Origin: Homalodisca vitripennis
Lineage: Eukaryota > Arthropoda > Insecta > Hemiptera > Cicadellidae
Reading direction: 5' to 3'
DNA length: 64,000 nt
Assembly: GCF_021130785.1 (NCBI RefSeq)
Contig: NC_060214.1
Coordinates: 47,801,001-47,865,000, forward strand
Below, piece after piece: positions 47,960 through 62,154 of this stretch. Each line of letters starts with the position of its first letter. Positions within the stretch are counted from its first letter, which is position 1. The notes below the pieces were generated by a model. The model was not told the origin of the DNA. It was given only the letters and a program-made list of their open reading frames with translations, and ran no database searches. The translations under genes and the position numbers were made by a program.

Positions 47960-50640
47960 CCTCATGTAACAATCTTTAACATGAAGATTAATCTCTAATC
48001 CATAGTAATAAATATAGAACAGGCATCAAACCACGTTTCGACTGGAAACAATTTGTATGAATACAAGCATATCCAGCTGAATCACTGAACTAGAAACAAA
48101 CAAAAAGGAGTTACTACTCGTAAAAGTAGGACAGCGATGTCTGGCATATCTGAACGATCCATTCATCCCCTAAACCTCAAGGGACCAGTGATAAAATACT
48201 AAAGAGCGCTGACTGTCACAGTTGGAGTCTTTTTTACATTTTTCCTTTCTATATTCACAGCTTCAGTACATTCCTAGATGTATTTTGATGCTTTCATATA
48301 CAAATATATGTTTATTTTTTTCATAAATTGGTTTTTTTAACATCGTGTGACGGTTTTGTTTCTATTCGACAATAATTTTCACAACATGTCTTTTATATTA
48401 TTACTTATATATTTATTACATTTCATATATTGCGGTATGCGTTAAATTAGTGATATTAGAAGTACATCTCGAATTTTAGTTTGCGGAAAACAACAGAAGA
48501 CGGGATCATATTCTATTATATTTTACGGTATTTTACAGGAACGAAGCCATAGTTCGTCCAATAAGTTTTAGTTTGTTATTGTGAGTCTTTCTTTATAACT
48601 GCGTAGGTTTATCAGCACAGTATCTCCATAATTGTTTGACTTACAGCAAAGATATGTATTGCAAACTTATTATATTGATTACAATGGAAGTTGGGAATTG
48701 TCATTTCACGCCTTAAGGGGGCAAAATTTAAGGGTTGAAGGTTGGACGGCAATCGTTTTAACAAAGTAGGTTTTTCATACCTTTATTACGAACTTCAACT
48801 GTTTCAAAGGACAAATTAACGATGACTCTGTAAATAAAACAGTTCAGAAGAATATGGAACAAAATGAAGGTGACGCTTTTGACCAAAGTATCCTTCTAAG
48901 ACCGTATCATGTATTGTCTTTCTAATAAATATTCTTTATAATGCTTTGATGCGGTAAGGCAAACTCAGTAAGCGCTTCAAGAATATTTTTTGTTTGACAT
49001 CTACCCGGATCTCTCGCACATTATAAGTAGCTATACGAGCATCGCATAGATTGGGAATTGTAGCAACGTTAATTATATTAGAGATACAGTGTATTTTAAA
49101 TTACTGAACACAACCCTTTTTATATCGTGTCATCTGGTCATGGCGCAATAACTCTTGTCAGAAAGTTCGAAGAGACTTGAACTTGGCATATGGTTTTTTT
49201 TTGGTCCATTGAAGTGCCCTATTGGTGTTGGGGTCAAACGTTCTATGAGCAGTCCGTTCGGCTATCTATAGGCTGCATGATAATTATTGTTAGTGTGGTT
49301 TTTTTAAAGACTTGATGCTTGCTACATAATAGGTATCGTTTAGATGAAGGGAAAATGGTATCGATTTTGAGGTCGGAAGGTTCATAAAAAGACCATTTTG
49401 AATTATAACAAGTATATTATTCATTAACTTTATCATTATTATTTATTTTCACATTTATCGATAGCATATGTTCCATATCCTCTTATCTTCCAAGTACTTC
49501 CCTTAGGTACAACAAATATACTCTATTCTATAATACTTATTTATTTAGCATTAAGTAAACAACATACGACCAAACGAATTATTGTACTAAAGATTAAATG
49601 TTATCAATATTTGTTAAGTAAGATGAGTTTTCTTTCATGTAAGAATAGTATTGTGACCCGTTTTTATTTACAAAGTAAACTTTCAACCATTTTGAGTATT
49701 TCCAAAGTCTTCCTTCACTTTAAAACACTTAGATTTCCAGTATAGTGAAAACACGATCTTTTTTGTACAAATCATTGTGGTCTCTCAGTTGTTCTCCTTT
49801 AAACCGTAATCCAATAACTCTATAACCAACACACTTTGCTCAAACGCTTAAACTCTTCTGCTTTTAAGTGTTCTACCACAAACTCGTAATTAGAGGATGC
49901 TTTGTCTAGCTATAAAATCGTCAATTTATAACGTTGAAATACCTCACCAACTAGGAAGGGGTACGCCATATTACTTGTTACATAACGGGCTTCGATGAGG
50001 TTGCAGGTCAAAGTCTATGGATACGAGTATGTTTCATATTATTGTATATAGCTTTTGTTTCTATGTAGCATGTTAAAATCCACAAGTTTTGTGTTCAATT
50101 CATAGTTTTAAAATGTATTTATTTCGACCAAATAAGACCAATGTGAATATGCTAACTTTCAGCTAAAATCCAAGGAGCGTTTGAGAAATCAATGTTTTCC
50201 TACTAGATATTACATATATACAAATGCTCCATTCAAAATTTCAACTCTATACGATAAGTCGTTTACGCGCAGGTGTTATCTCTCTAAGCTTTGGATTACT
50301 TCGGCCTTAACAGTCCTGCCATTGGAATAATCCTGTCTGAGAATCAGAGAAATTAATGATACAAAATTTGGATGCAGAAACAAAGGTTGTTTTCTAAAGA
50401 TTTTTTTCAGTGAAATTTTCTTAGTATGTTTTTCAAAATGAATTAAAAGATTTCTATCATATCTTCAACTTTAGTATTTTAATATTTCAATGTTTTTATT
50501 GATCGTATATAAGTACAATATTTTAAACATTATTATCTGTTTATTTTCATGGAATGTCCAATATGTTAATTTACCGTCAAAAATACGTTTACGCTCATTT
50601 AAATTTGATCAACTGTTTTTAATATTATTTTACAGATAAA
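47960..50640. other. AT-rich stretch with a possible degenerate repeat
   Basis: No gene seen. At 49120-49290 the phrase ATAACTCTTGTCAGAAAGTTCGAA and GAACTTGG recalls 56680-56880 and may belong to a dispersed transposon family. Confidence 0.35.
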
Positions 50641-50652
50641 ATTTATATGCAT

Positions 50653-50654
<2 letters not shown>

Positions 50655-50690
<36 letters not shown>
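50655..50690. repeat. (TA)n microsatellite
   Basis: An uninterrupted alternating AT run of about 36 bases. Confidence 0.95.
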
Positions 50691-50692
<2 letters not shown>

Positions 50693-51830
50693 TAAATAGG
50701 GTGTTATTTTATTCTTTCAACAAACGGTCTAATATAGCTATATAAACACTAGTTATGATTGGACTTAAAATTAATCTACGAAGCCTATGTATATGTTTGT
50801 CTATTTAGGATGCATTTACTGTTATTTATGTTGCCTTTTTTATCCCTTAGAAGTTAGTAGATAGTTTTAAGTTTTGTATGAGAATTTTAAAATGCCATTT
50901 TTATTATACACTACAAACGTGTTCATGATTGAAAGTATTGGAGAATAAAAATGTGTTTACTTCTGCCTGGTTTACTATGGATTTTTAACCTTAGAGATTA
51001 ATCTTTGTGTTACCTAAACATAAAGATAATTATCTCCCAGAGTCCCCCAGCCGCCATTTACTAGAAAACGCTGGAGCGTAACATAATCTTCTCCCTCTTA
51101 TAACAAGAAGTACAATGAGGTTTTCTCATTTTCTGGTCTCAAGTGATAAAATAATGTACTTCTTAAGTAACATGCAATAATTTATGAACTTGTAAAGAAT
51201 ATCTTAAACTTACGTTTAATATGTAAATTTGTTATGAAGAAATGTTAAGAGACTAATTTTCAGGATCGTTCATCTCTCGAAGCACTAACTCATATTGAAT
51301 CTAGATTGAACTCAAAAGTTAGCTTTATTTTAGTTTTTATTATTTAACTTCTTGCTTTGCCAATATCGGTGATATTGATAAATGTTTCCTAGAAATAATG
51401 TTCAAAGATCAGGATATTATTATTACATTATATTTGCACCATCATAATTCTGTAAAACGGTTTTCATATTTATCCGAGTTTGTTTTTAATAATAAGGATA
51501 GTTGTTAATAATGTAAATAAGTCATCATTTAAATTTCTGCGATAAACCTACCTTAATCACAAAAATCTGATCAGTGCAATTACGTGAGAAGCTATGTTAT
51601 GTAATGAACATGTATAATACGATAAGAAGACGTCCTCAGCTCGGTACGTTTCTTAGTGTAACAGCATTAGGAAGGCTATGTTGTTTCTGTAAACATTGTT
51701 CTTAGTTAGAAACATCGGTTCACGTCTGGAGTTATAGATTAATATTATTTTAGTACTTCATTATTGTTACGGCATAAGTTTAACATTGGTGCGTTTCTCT
51801 TATCTGACTAAATAATATTCTAAACTTAAC
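50690..51830 (+). repeat. Dispersed repeat family F, copy C
   Basis: Matches copy A in direct and copy B in inverted orientation; the strongest part is 51365-51780. It begins right beside the (TA)n run. Confidence 0.65.
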
Positions 51831-51839
51831 ATCGAACAC

Positions 51840-54800
51840 GAGGGCATGTACTTGCCGTTATCTGTCACAGAAAATGTTAGATTTCACTCAACAATGGAAG
51901 TAATTTAACGTGAGTTGCTAAATAAACTGAGTATATTAGTACCCTCAAGTGCAATACAGTTCTGTGTTGTTCGCATGTAATCCTTACTCATTTTTAGTTT
52001 TAGCCTAAACAAATACCGCAATGTAATACGAAGTTTATCGAATGGAAATAAAGGAAACTTGTGATTTATTACTGAAAGAACTTCCTTAAAAGTGATAATA
52101 GATTATCATTGTAAATGCTATTTATTTAGAAAGTGATAGTTCCATTACAATCCCACAGCGGGCAGCTAATTAGGTAGCAGATAAAATTCCATCCACCAGA
52201 ATGCTTAATTCACATTATATCAATATAAGGTCATACGAGATAAGCTTATTTACATGCATACACTTATATTTCAAATTAAACTCGTAAAAATTGCAAATAA
52301 TAATAAATGTGAAGCATAATGTTTTCGTGGCTCAACATTTTTATTTTCAATATAAAGTTTATTTTAATAAATAATATTTTTAAAGTTTATAAATAAAGTT
52401 TCAAAATCCTACTACCATTATTATAACTTTTTTAATATAAATAAAAACATTAATTGAGAAATTTAACTAAAGCTGTTTCCTCTTAGCAGAAAAAATAGAG
52501 ACGTCATTTATGAAATGGGTATATTAAATCCGAAATTAATGTATTATTTTCTTTCATTTTTTACACTGGAAAAACGTAAGCGTTATGAACTTACACTACT
52601 TATTTGTAAAAGTAAATTTAGTGTGTTGCGTTATGTAACGTACGTTCATATCAATAATATCATTATATGATGATGCTAGTTTCATATTTCAGTAACAGTA
52701 TTTAAAACTTAGCAATGACAATTTTTTATTTTACTATTTGTTTATAGTAGTGTATAGATACACAAAGTTTTTTGAATACATGATATTAACCATATGGGAA
52801 CCATTTATAATATAATTATTATATGAAAGATTAGGTTTTTGTTTTGACCATTCATTTATGTGATAAAAACTCTATATTTTTATTAGCAGCTTGAATTTTA
52901 TTTGTTTCGTTTGTATAAAAAAAGTAAAATTAATAAATTTTCTGCTAAATACTAACAACAATAGTAACATATTATCGAGAACCAATTCCTTAAAACACCA
53001 AAAAATAATAGTATCAATTTGTCTTGTTGAAAGAACTAAGTATGATAAAATTTGCTATAGATATATTTTATAAATATTACCTACCCATGATAATGGTACA
53101 TATTGCCAAGGCATTGGAATTTTATTTCAGAAACATGAGTACTGACGCAATTATATAAAATTATCAATGACTTTAAAGGTGTACTAACTCAAATATTCTA
53201 GTAATAATAAGCTACTACACAATCTTTATTTAAATTTGATATATATCAAGGAGTTGGGTTGTAAATTAACTATTGAGGTACGAAATGTGGAATATTACTG
53301 TACAGGAACAAATATATGTCACTGATATACAGTAGGCCTACTGTACTAATCGACAGGTATTTGATTGTTAATATTTTGTCTTAGAACTCAGAACTAGACA
53401 CATCCATTCAGTAATGCAGTCTGAGTACTAAAATCTATGGTAATTGACTCGAAAGTGCAATTTAAAAGTGTAAATTGAATTGTAAATGAATTTTAATTAA
53501 CAAAAATAAAGTTTCGTTCACGTTCAAAACCTAAATAATGTCTTCCAAAACTATTCTTCTAATAATGAAATTCAACTAAAAATTCTAAAAAGCATACTTC
53601 TCAAAGTCCTTAACAAGTAATTGTCTAAAACATTGTACACTATTTACATGTACTTTAAAAATGTATTTATTACATTTAAAAACATAAAAATTGCAACTGT
53701 TATCAAAATTGATAAAAAACACAAAACTAGAAAAATATTAAAATTAGAAAAATTTTTAAAAATCTAAAGGTAAAAAAACTACTACGAAAGTCTCCAGAAA
53801 CAAAAAGTTACATTACACATGTACATAACATATTTGAACACAAGAAACGAACAGGTGTCGTTCGCTAGGATCAACTGTGATTCCAACCCAGCAAATAACC
53901 TGCAGTCAAACACTGTGTCTCAGTCGTTGCCTTATTCCCACAAAAGAGTCTAGTCATGGGCCAATTATCCCTAAAATCACTATACGGTAGGGAATGTTAC
54001 ATTAAATTTCACTGGTAAGTTATTTTAGTAAATATACCGAAGGAAAAAAGGATTATTCAGAAGAAGAAATAAGTTGGAAATGAGATGTGAACTAATAGTT
54101 CGATGTCATTTGGATATTAAAGTTTGGAAATATAAAGAATAGAGATAAGGATATTTTGAAAACAGGACGAAAGTATATAATGCAAAGGAATGCGACTTAC
54201 TGGTTGATACTAATGTTGTTAATGCTAATCACTTTGAAGGCTTGAAATATGCTGTAAGTTTGTATAATATTCACATCAGTACTGTAAATTATATCTGTAA
54301 TCAAACAACCAAAGTTTTTGAAAAAAATCATAACGTCTCTTAATTTGTGAAAGCTATCTGGTTTTTCCAATTCAAGATATCTGCAAAAATTTTAATATAG
54401 CAGCAATCTTCGTTTATTAATAACATGGTTTTTTATCTAAATCGAAAATCATATTTGTATGCTCTATAATTTTGCTATTGGCAATCTTCAAATTATGTTC
54501 ATATACAGAAATGAGTGATTTTCCATTTTTTTTATTTATAAAATAGTTTGAACTTTTTTGATTAGCTAAAATATGTACTGTTTGTCAAAGAAAACAATCA
54601 TATAATTAATACCTTAGGTGAAACAAAGAAAATAAATCCAGAACTAACAATCTGAACAATAACATATCTCAAGTTCCTGAACCAAATGTCTCGGGTTGTT
54701 AAGCGGTAATCGTTTGTCTCTGTATAATCTGACATCTACCTGTAGCTGTGACTCGCTTTATTTTTATCCATGTATTTTATCTATTGTTATTTTTTATTTC

Positions 54801-56270
54801 TTATAATAATAAACGAGTTATTAGTAATTAAACACACTATTGGTGTTGTTCCTTGTTGTTAAAATTAATTTTCATTGATATAGGATTAGTTAAGCTGAAG
54901 TCACCTGCACTCTTGGAAATAAATAAACTATGAATCTATTAAAATATCTATTGCATTCTTTTATTATCGAGGGAATATTTGAAAGGATAACCGGATTTTT
55001 TACAATTTCCTTCGTTATATTGTATATGTAAATTTATATTTTAAGTGTTATAACTTTTGCAACATATAACGATGGCAAATTTCCGAAAACCTGTTATTTA
55101 TTACATTATTTAAATATGTTAAAGAAATATCTAACTTTTGATTTCTAAAACAAAATATTTGTATTGAAAGATAACTTGTTTTCTTATTATTTTAAATAAT
55201 ATCATGTTATATATTTGCACAATTTTGCAAGAGATAAATATATTTATTTTATGAATTTGTTTATAATTTTTTTTGATAGATTGATTATTTTACTTATTAA
55301 ATACTTTCATTAAATTATTCTACTGAGGTTATGTAAATAAATGTGTATTTTTTAACATTTAGAATTACTGTTGGATAGATACAATGTACAAAAACACTAT
55401 TCAAGTAACTAATAAATTTTAACTTGTCGTTAGAAAAAATTACTTTGATAGAAGCGAATCGCCTTCGGCCACAATTACCCTTGACGCCATTTAGTTACTT
55501 GATTTTTGACTAATTTTCATAAACTTCACGTGTAAATATTTTAATTCAAAATATTTCGTGAGTGACTGTAGAGGAAATTGGTGTAAAAGCCTTGCATAAA
55601 TCGGGGTAATTTACAACAATTCTACAAAACAAAACAAAACCAATAATTCACTGACTTGGAAATTTGGTAAAAAGTAGGAAATTCGCTAAAAAATATATTC
55701 ACTTTTTTAATCATCCAATTCTGTCAGATGCTAAGATAGTTTAAACCGTAGTCTGGGATCCAGAGAATCCAAATATGTACAATTGTGAAATTCCACGTAT
55801 AGTTTTTAGTTAATTTGTTACTGAATAATCCGTTGAGTTTGAAAACTGATGAAACTATTTTGGGAAAAGTATAAAAAGGTGTTATGCTTATAACGATATT
55901 GGTTGTATTTATTTTCAATTGACTACTAATTGGTTTTATTGTCAGACAAAGTGACGAAAGGTAGTTAACTCTGTAAGTGAAGCCTAAAGCCCGGTAACAA
56001 GCTTCTGAGTGAAGGATGATCAAGGAGCTTTCAGATTACAGCCATTATTGGCCACAGTTACAGAAGTCTAGCGATTCACCACCGCCAATTTGCAGACTTT
56101 AGCGATTATTACCAGATCATGAATAAAAATCAGCTAATCTTAGCTACAATTGGTATCTGTGTGACTCACATTCAATCAGCTTAAGCTGTCAGTCGCTAAG
56201 CTCGTCCTGAAAATGTACCTATAATCGCCTCATCACATCTCATACTTATTAATTTGTTACTTTAATCTTA
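51840..56270. other. AT-rich stretch with no supported gene
   Basis: No recognisable coding, RNA or repeat structure. The frame at 55724-56023 (minus) resembles nothing I know. Confidence 0.4.
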
Positions 56271-56279
56271 TTTAAAACG

Positions 56280-57000
56280 TCGAGTTTTGTCCGTCTGTCC
56301 AACCGTATACCCCTTGCTAGAATGGTCCTAGAATAATATGAACTGGAAAGTGCACTGGAGCCGAATCCAACATTCAAATTAAATCAACCCTCCCTACCAT
56401 AGTTACATTATGTGTAGAAACCTCAGTTGAAACCTGACAAGAGATCGTGTCAGAAAAATCGTAGTGCACCCAATCTATCATCTGATGAGACAATGAGACA
56501 ATAAAAATGAAATTAAACTTGAGACAAATCCAAAATTTAATATTATCAACCAATCCTATCCTATCTAGTTCCTACAATCTTAAAAATTTGTAATAGGATT
56601 ACTTTTGGCTCAAGGAATGGTAATACTGACTTTTGTGTCAAAGTGTACACAAGAGTACTTCTGTCTGTCTGTCTGCCTGCCTGTATGTGTGATAACTCGT
56701 GATAGAAAGATTATACAGGGTTTTTCTTTGTTACCCTATTAGTTTAATTTTCAAAGGGTCAGAGTGCAGTTTTTCTGGTTGTCCTTCAGTAAAATAACTA
56801 TTGGTAAACAAGTCTTAGAGACATGGAACTTGGAAGATAGCCATAGAAACTTGGGTTTCTCTTGGTCTAAGTAAGAATACTATAGATATTGTAGTTTAAA
56901 GAAAAAAGAATAATGTTTGTGGCTGTGATAACCTGTTAGTTGAACCGTCTGTCCAGCTGTCATATAACTCTTCGGTTGTGATCTAATTGTTCATTCGATA
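56280..57000. repeat. Possible degenerate dispersed repeat with (GTCT)n
   Basis: A run of CTGTCTGTCTGTCTGCC near 56658 is followed by GATAACTCGTGATAGAAAG and GGAACTTGGAAGATAG. A second short match (GTCTGTCC...ATAACTC) lies near 56945, and a related phrase near 49130. Confidence 0.35.
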
Positions 57001-58640
57001 CTCTAAAACATCGGTTTATCAGCAATAAAGCCTTGTTTATTGATTATATTAATAACTTCCAATCGTTCCTCCAGCAAAATTGGAAAAAAGCACTTTGGAT
57101 TACGTTTTTTATATTATTAGTATTCAGGGCTGAATTAAAACAAAATCTTTATAAAAACAATATCAATAAATTTGTTATACTTCATGTATTACTGACGTAC
57201 TAGTAAACAGAAATAAAATAACTTTTTTTGATTCAGTAAAATTTAGTAATGTGTGGAAATAAGAAGCACATTCCAGAACATCTCTCTAAAAGAATGGCAA
57301 GTCAATAAATTTTCAATCATTTCTATACTATAGACTACGCCCATTCATCTATTAAAGCCTGATTATTGTACTGTTTATTTGGTTGTGTAGTTGTACAGTT
57401 GAGTGTTCGCTGGGTTTGCCCATTGGTTAGCGTATTGAACTTAAAACAAAAGGAATTCAACTTCCTTTCCTGCCACTTACCATCACCGGGTTACGTTACA
57501 TATTAATAGAAACGTTTTGTTCACACTATTGCAATGAGTTTTGTGAAAACATTTGAGTAACACCAATAAATGTTTTAAAAATTAGTTTTCTCATTAGAAG
57601 GACCAGCATACTTCCATTAACAGAAGGATCACAATATATTAAACATTGTAATTGTTTTGATTACAAATAAGATTTATTGCATGTGTATGTTGGTATTAAT
57701 ACGTACATTGTGCTTACATTACATTAAGTCATAACCTAAAAAAAATTTTAGTTAACTGCTTAAAATTTTCGATTATTTATATTAACAGTTTTTATAATTT
57801 TAAAAAATATTTCGCTCGAATAAATACATACAGCAGTATATTGGAACTAAAATTTAAATAATGAACGTCAGGATATAACATATATAATTATTTAGAAACG
57901 ATCCCGTTTAACTACTTAAAACTGTGTTAGATATGGAAACGTTATATAGTATCAATACATAAGAACAATTTCAATATACATTATTTAGGACTCTTAAAAT
58001 CATGTTACTCTACGATGCGTAATACCTGGAATATAACTACTTTTTCATACAATAACAATGAATGCCACTTTAATATAGATGCTTATAATATGTAATATTT
58101 AATATAATAAGAAAATATTTACTTCTACTAACAAAGCTGCACTGAAGATATTTTAATTACTATGAAATGTCAAATAACTTCTATCCAAAGTAGTCGTTTG
58201 AATTTACGAGAGAATTCTAAAAAACTATTTTCAGCTTTGCTCTAAAAATATAATACTTGAGATATAGATATGTTTTTGAAACTATGATCTATATTTAAAT
58301 AAAAATAAAATATCTTCAATTACAAAAAATGTGTCACTTTTTAAATATTATATTTGTTGTGTTATAAACTTACCTGACACCAGTATTATAAAGTGTACCT
58401 TTTATTATGTAGGCCAAATAATTATATTTATGTATATAAACCTATCCTAAATATATGTGTTTTTTTTATTTTAAAGTTATTATTGTCTTTAAAATGGAAT
58501 AAGAAATTATTGAGAGACTCTGAAGTAGGGTCTGTGAGATTGCTTAAAAAGCATTAAATTTTATTCTGTAGATACTTTTAATGAATTCGTTCAAATTTCT
58601 TATATTAGAATCAAATTAATTTATACTATCCATAAAAAAT
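57000..58640. other. AT-rich stretch with no supported gene
   Basis: At 57418-57480 GGTTAGCGTATTG and GGAATTCAACTTCC could be weak A and B boxes of a decayed tRNA-type SINE; otherwise nothing was seen. Confidence 0.3.
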
Positions 58641-58844
58641 TAACAATTACTACTACATATATTTTATATATTAGGAACTGTAGTATTTTCGTCATGATCT
58701 ATCAAGGTATGAAAACATTTATCGACAAGTATCATGATCGCTATCTAAAAACTCAGGTGGCATTTCAAATTTATATTTGTTATTATTTCCCAACGGATAA
58801 AAACTCAATAAGAAAGAATATTCCAATAGATTATGTTGGCGGCT

Positions 58845-58970
58845 TCAGCAGAAAAGATTGTGCTATCGAGTCTACTGCCACTTGATGGATTGAATGCAGA
58901 CTCTTCACATTTCCTTTCACACAAGCTGTTCGGCTTCTGATAAAGATACTCTGGAGATTCTCGCTCTTAT
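58845..58970. repeat. Dispersed block E, copy 2
   Basis: Same orientation and sequence order as 8680-8815: GGCTTCAGCAGAAAAGATTG, CTATCGAGTCT, CCACTTGATGGATTGAATGC and GATTCTCGCT. Confidence 0.7.
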
Positions 58971-60599
58971 AGATATAAATAGAAAGCAATATTTGAGTTC
59001 TATATTCAAATTTCAAATATAAAAATGTGATAATGCAGTTCAGGAAAACCTTGATAGTTTTTATTCCTGACAGACCTGCAATGCTTATATTTAATAATAT
59101 ACCATCAATAAGTATTAAATAAATTTGAACCTTAAAAGATACACACATGTTTACGAAATATACTACTTTCTAAACAATATAACGTAAATATTTTGATTTT
59201 TTATGCTGCACAATAAAACTTTACTGAGGAATAATAATGGTAGAATTTAATAATCTTGACTTACATTGTTCGGAATTTAGACTAATGACAGAAATTTAAT
59301 GTAAGCCTACTATAAAAGCCAGCCTGGGTAAACCAAGTAAATTGTAAATAAGTTTTTGTAATAAATTTGATCTACATATAGATTTAAAGAGTTTGCAATG
59401 TCAGTTTTGTGATGAGCATCATTTTCGCTGAGAATTCCGATATGGTGAATCAGAACATTGAATAACACACAAAAAACGATATGCTGACAAATTATTATTA
59501 ACACATATTTTGAGTTCCACATTACATAAAATATCAAATGTAATTGCCAGTATAGGGCTATACTGGGAAAAGATAGTGGGTGGTCAAAATGAACCATTCA
59601 GTACGTTGGTTAGGGACAGGAACAGCAAACATAATCCCTAAGGTTAATTCCTAAAGTTATCCTTGATAAATCTCTGGATACGCGTCTTGCATCAGGGATC
59701 AATAGAGCCCTGACATTTGTGAATATATAATGCACAAAATGTTTTGTTTGTGTTAGGAAGCCAGTAGTTCTGCTATGATAATATGTCAATTGTCGGTGGT
59801 GTAATGTTCATGAGATATCGATATATCTTTTATCCTACATGAGCAAAGACTACAAGCTGTTACTTGTTTAATAACAATTTATACATTGCAGCCTGATACC
59901 ATTAAATGACAGTGTTCCAAATAATGAATGATAAAAAGTGAGACCTTATAATTATGAAAACTTAATTAGTCTATTAGCATTCTTTAAACAAGGTTAATAG
60001 TAATCTTAATCTGTCTTATATATGTACCTGTCTTCTTTATTGTTGCTTCATGTTACTGCGGTCAGTTAAGTTTTCCAGATTAATATCTTTTTGACCTTTC
60101 GAAATTGATCGATCGGCGAAGAACAAAAAAGGAGAGATTTATTTTGCAAAACAAATTTCTTTTGATAGTATCATAGTGACCCAAATCAAATTAACATATA
60201 ATTCCATCAGAGATTTTGCTTCCTTGTTTGGTAATCCTTTTCCATTACATAAATAACATGTTTTAACCGTAATGCTCTCTTGTGCTAGTGACTGTATCAT
60301 GATATTTAAGAAAATATATGGGTTTAACCTATGCAAATGTACAGTACCACTTCCAAAAATAAATCGGCAAATCTGCTGGGTTTTCATGGTTTATGTGTTT
60401 GCGTAAAATACCTAATGTTTTGGAAGTTATTATAATTGCCTTTATAATTTACATATAAATATTAAATTCATGTTTTATTAAACTATAAATATAACTAGAA
60501 GAATTAACAAAAATATCACTAGTATATATTTTCACTTACATAATTAAACGAAGGAATATGTCTCTTTACAAAATGTAATACAATTGTTCTAAAAACCAT

Positions 60600-60975
60600 T
60601 ATATAATTACTAATATTGAACAGAGCATAAAATGTGCTAGATATAGTATTATAAACTAAAATCATATTCAAATAAAATCGTAAATCCTAGTGTATATATT
60701 AACTTTGTAGAATATGTAAGGATAACAGCAGTAAAGGACAAAAACTATAAATTCAATTCTAGTAAATGATTCATCTATTATCAGATAATTGGAAGTACGA
60801 CTTTCCTCGATAGTCTGAGATTTGTGGCTACAGTACAATACGAAATGGCTGGTTATACAGTTACAGAACCTTTATCGTGGTCTGTATAATGGAGCTTATA
60901 TCTTACACAAGTCCATACTACACGTATATAACTGTCGCCACGATCTGGCCTTTGACAGTTAAACCTTACTTTTAG
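60600..60975 (+). repeat. Core block of the large unit, copy 4
   Basis: It contains ATGGAGCTTATATCTT, ACACGTATATAACTG, CGCCACGATCTGGCC and TTTGACAGTTAAACCTT. It is closest to copy 3. Confidence 0.75.
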
Positions 60976-61354
60976 TTAGTCTGTCCGATTTTATCTACTC
61001 TTTATATATTTTTCAATACGGACAATACATAAATATACTTGAAAAATATGATGATGTAATTTACTGATTCTATTCATTAATTTCTTAATACTATATCTGA
61101 CTGCTATTTAGGCATATTTTTCAAAACTTATAACATGAAACCAATCTGTCTACATAACCAAATGTAATATAACCTACAATACGTGAAAGTGTATGTTCAA
61201 CTATTGCTTACCAAATAAACATTTTAATCTGAGTTATTAAGCTGATCGTATGTTATTTACATGCGCAAGCTACAGTTTAATGCCTTTTTAACTCAAAACT
61301 ACTAGTTAATTCCATTTTTATTATTCAGCTAAAGGTTCTGAAAAATTAACTGAG

Positions 61355-61620
61355 GTGAAGTTGTCTCACAGCTACAAACTGATTAAATAGGTTTAACATA
61401 CACGCAGCATTGTAGTCCCTCGGGATCATCTGGCTAGCTTATCCTGTTGTTGTAGCCACTACTGAGGACCTAATCTTGGTTGTCACCCTCCTGGGACATC
61501 GCAATTATCCTGCTCTGATTTACTGTACTTTACAGTTGATCTCTCAAATGGTTATAGAATTTCTATTTAATTCTTGCTTTGGAATTCCACAAGTTCTTGC
61601 CCTTTAACAATTACTGACCA
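61355..61620 (+). repeat. Right block of the large unit, copy 4
   Basis: It contains CCCTCGGGATCATCTGGCTA, CTTATCCTGTTGTTGTAGCC, GGACCTAATCTTGGTTGT and CCTCCTGGGACAT. Confidence 0.8.
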
Positions 61621-62154
61621 TTAAAACAACATTACTATTAATTTTCATTTGAAATGTGTAAATCTTGATTTTTAATTCCTCCTTTTCTGAATTTTAATGT
61701 TAAATTATCCACTATGTGACAATTAATATAATAGTAAAGTTCGGTTTGTAATATTTATTGTTTTCCCCTGGTAAAATATTTTGGTTTACTTTTCAAGTAG
61801 AAATAATATCTAGTATAAATAAATTTATGCTTTGGCAAGTATCATTTTAATTGCAACCTAAAAATGTGGCAAAACCAGCCACATATTGAGAATATGGGTC
61901 ACCTTTTAGGTATTTGTAAATTTATATTAAGACTAGCGGATATCATTTGAGTACTTGTGCATTAATATGTATGTATGGTATTTGTATATTAAACATAATG
62001 CCGTTACAGTGTAGATTTGAGTATCCATAAAAAGTGTTTACTGTTTAAGATTTAATTAGCTAAAATTTACGTGCTTGGAATTTATAAGTTATCTTACATA
62101 CTCCCCCCATTTTTTTATAAAAAATATAGATCTATTTCATTTTGGTATTTTAAG

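Larger units (their letters stand above)
58700..61900 (+). repeat. Large diverged repeat unit, copy 4 (shortened)
   Basis: It contains block E (58845-58970), a segment near 59735-59790 that resembles 9170-9235, the core (60600-60975) and the right block (61355-61620). The core and right block are only about 400 bases apart, compared with 3 to 6 kb in other copies, so the middle is deleted here. Confidence 0.5.
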
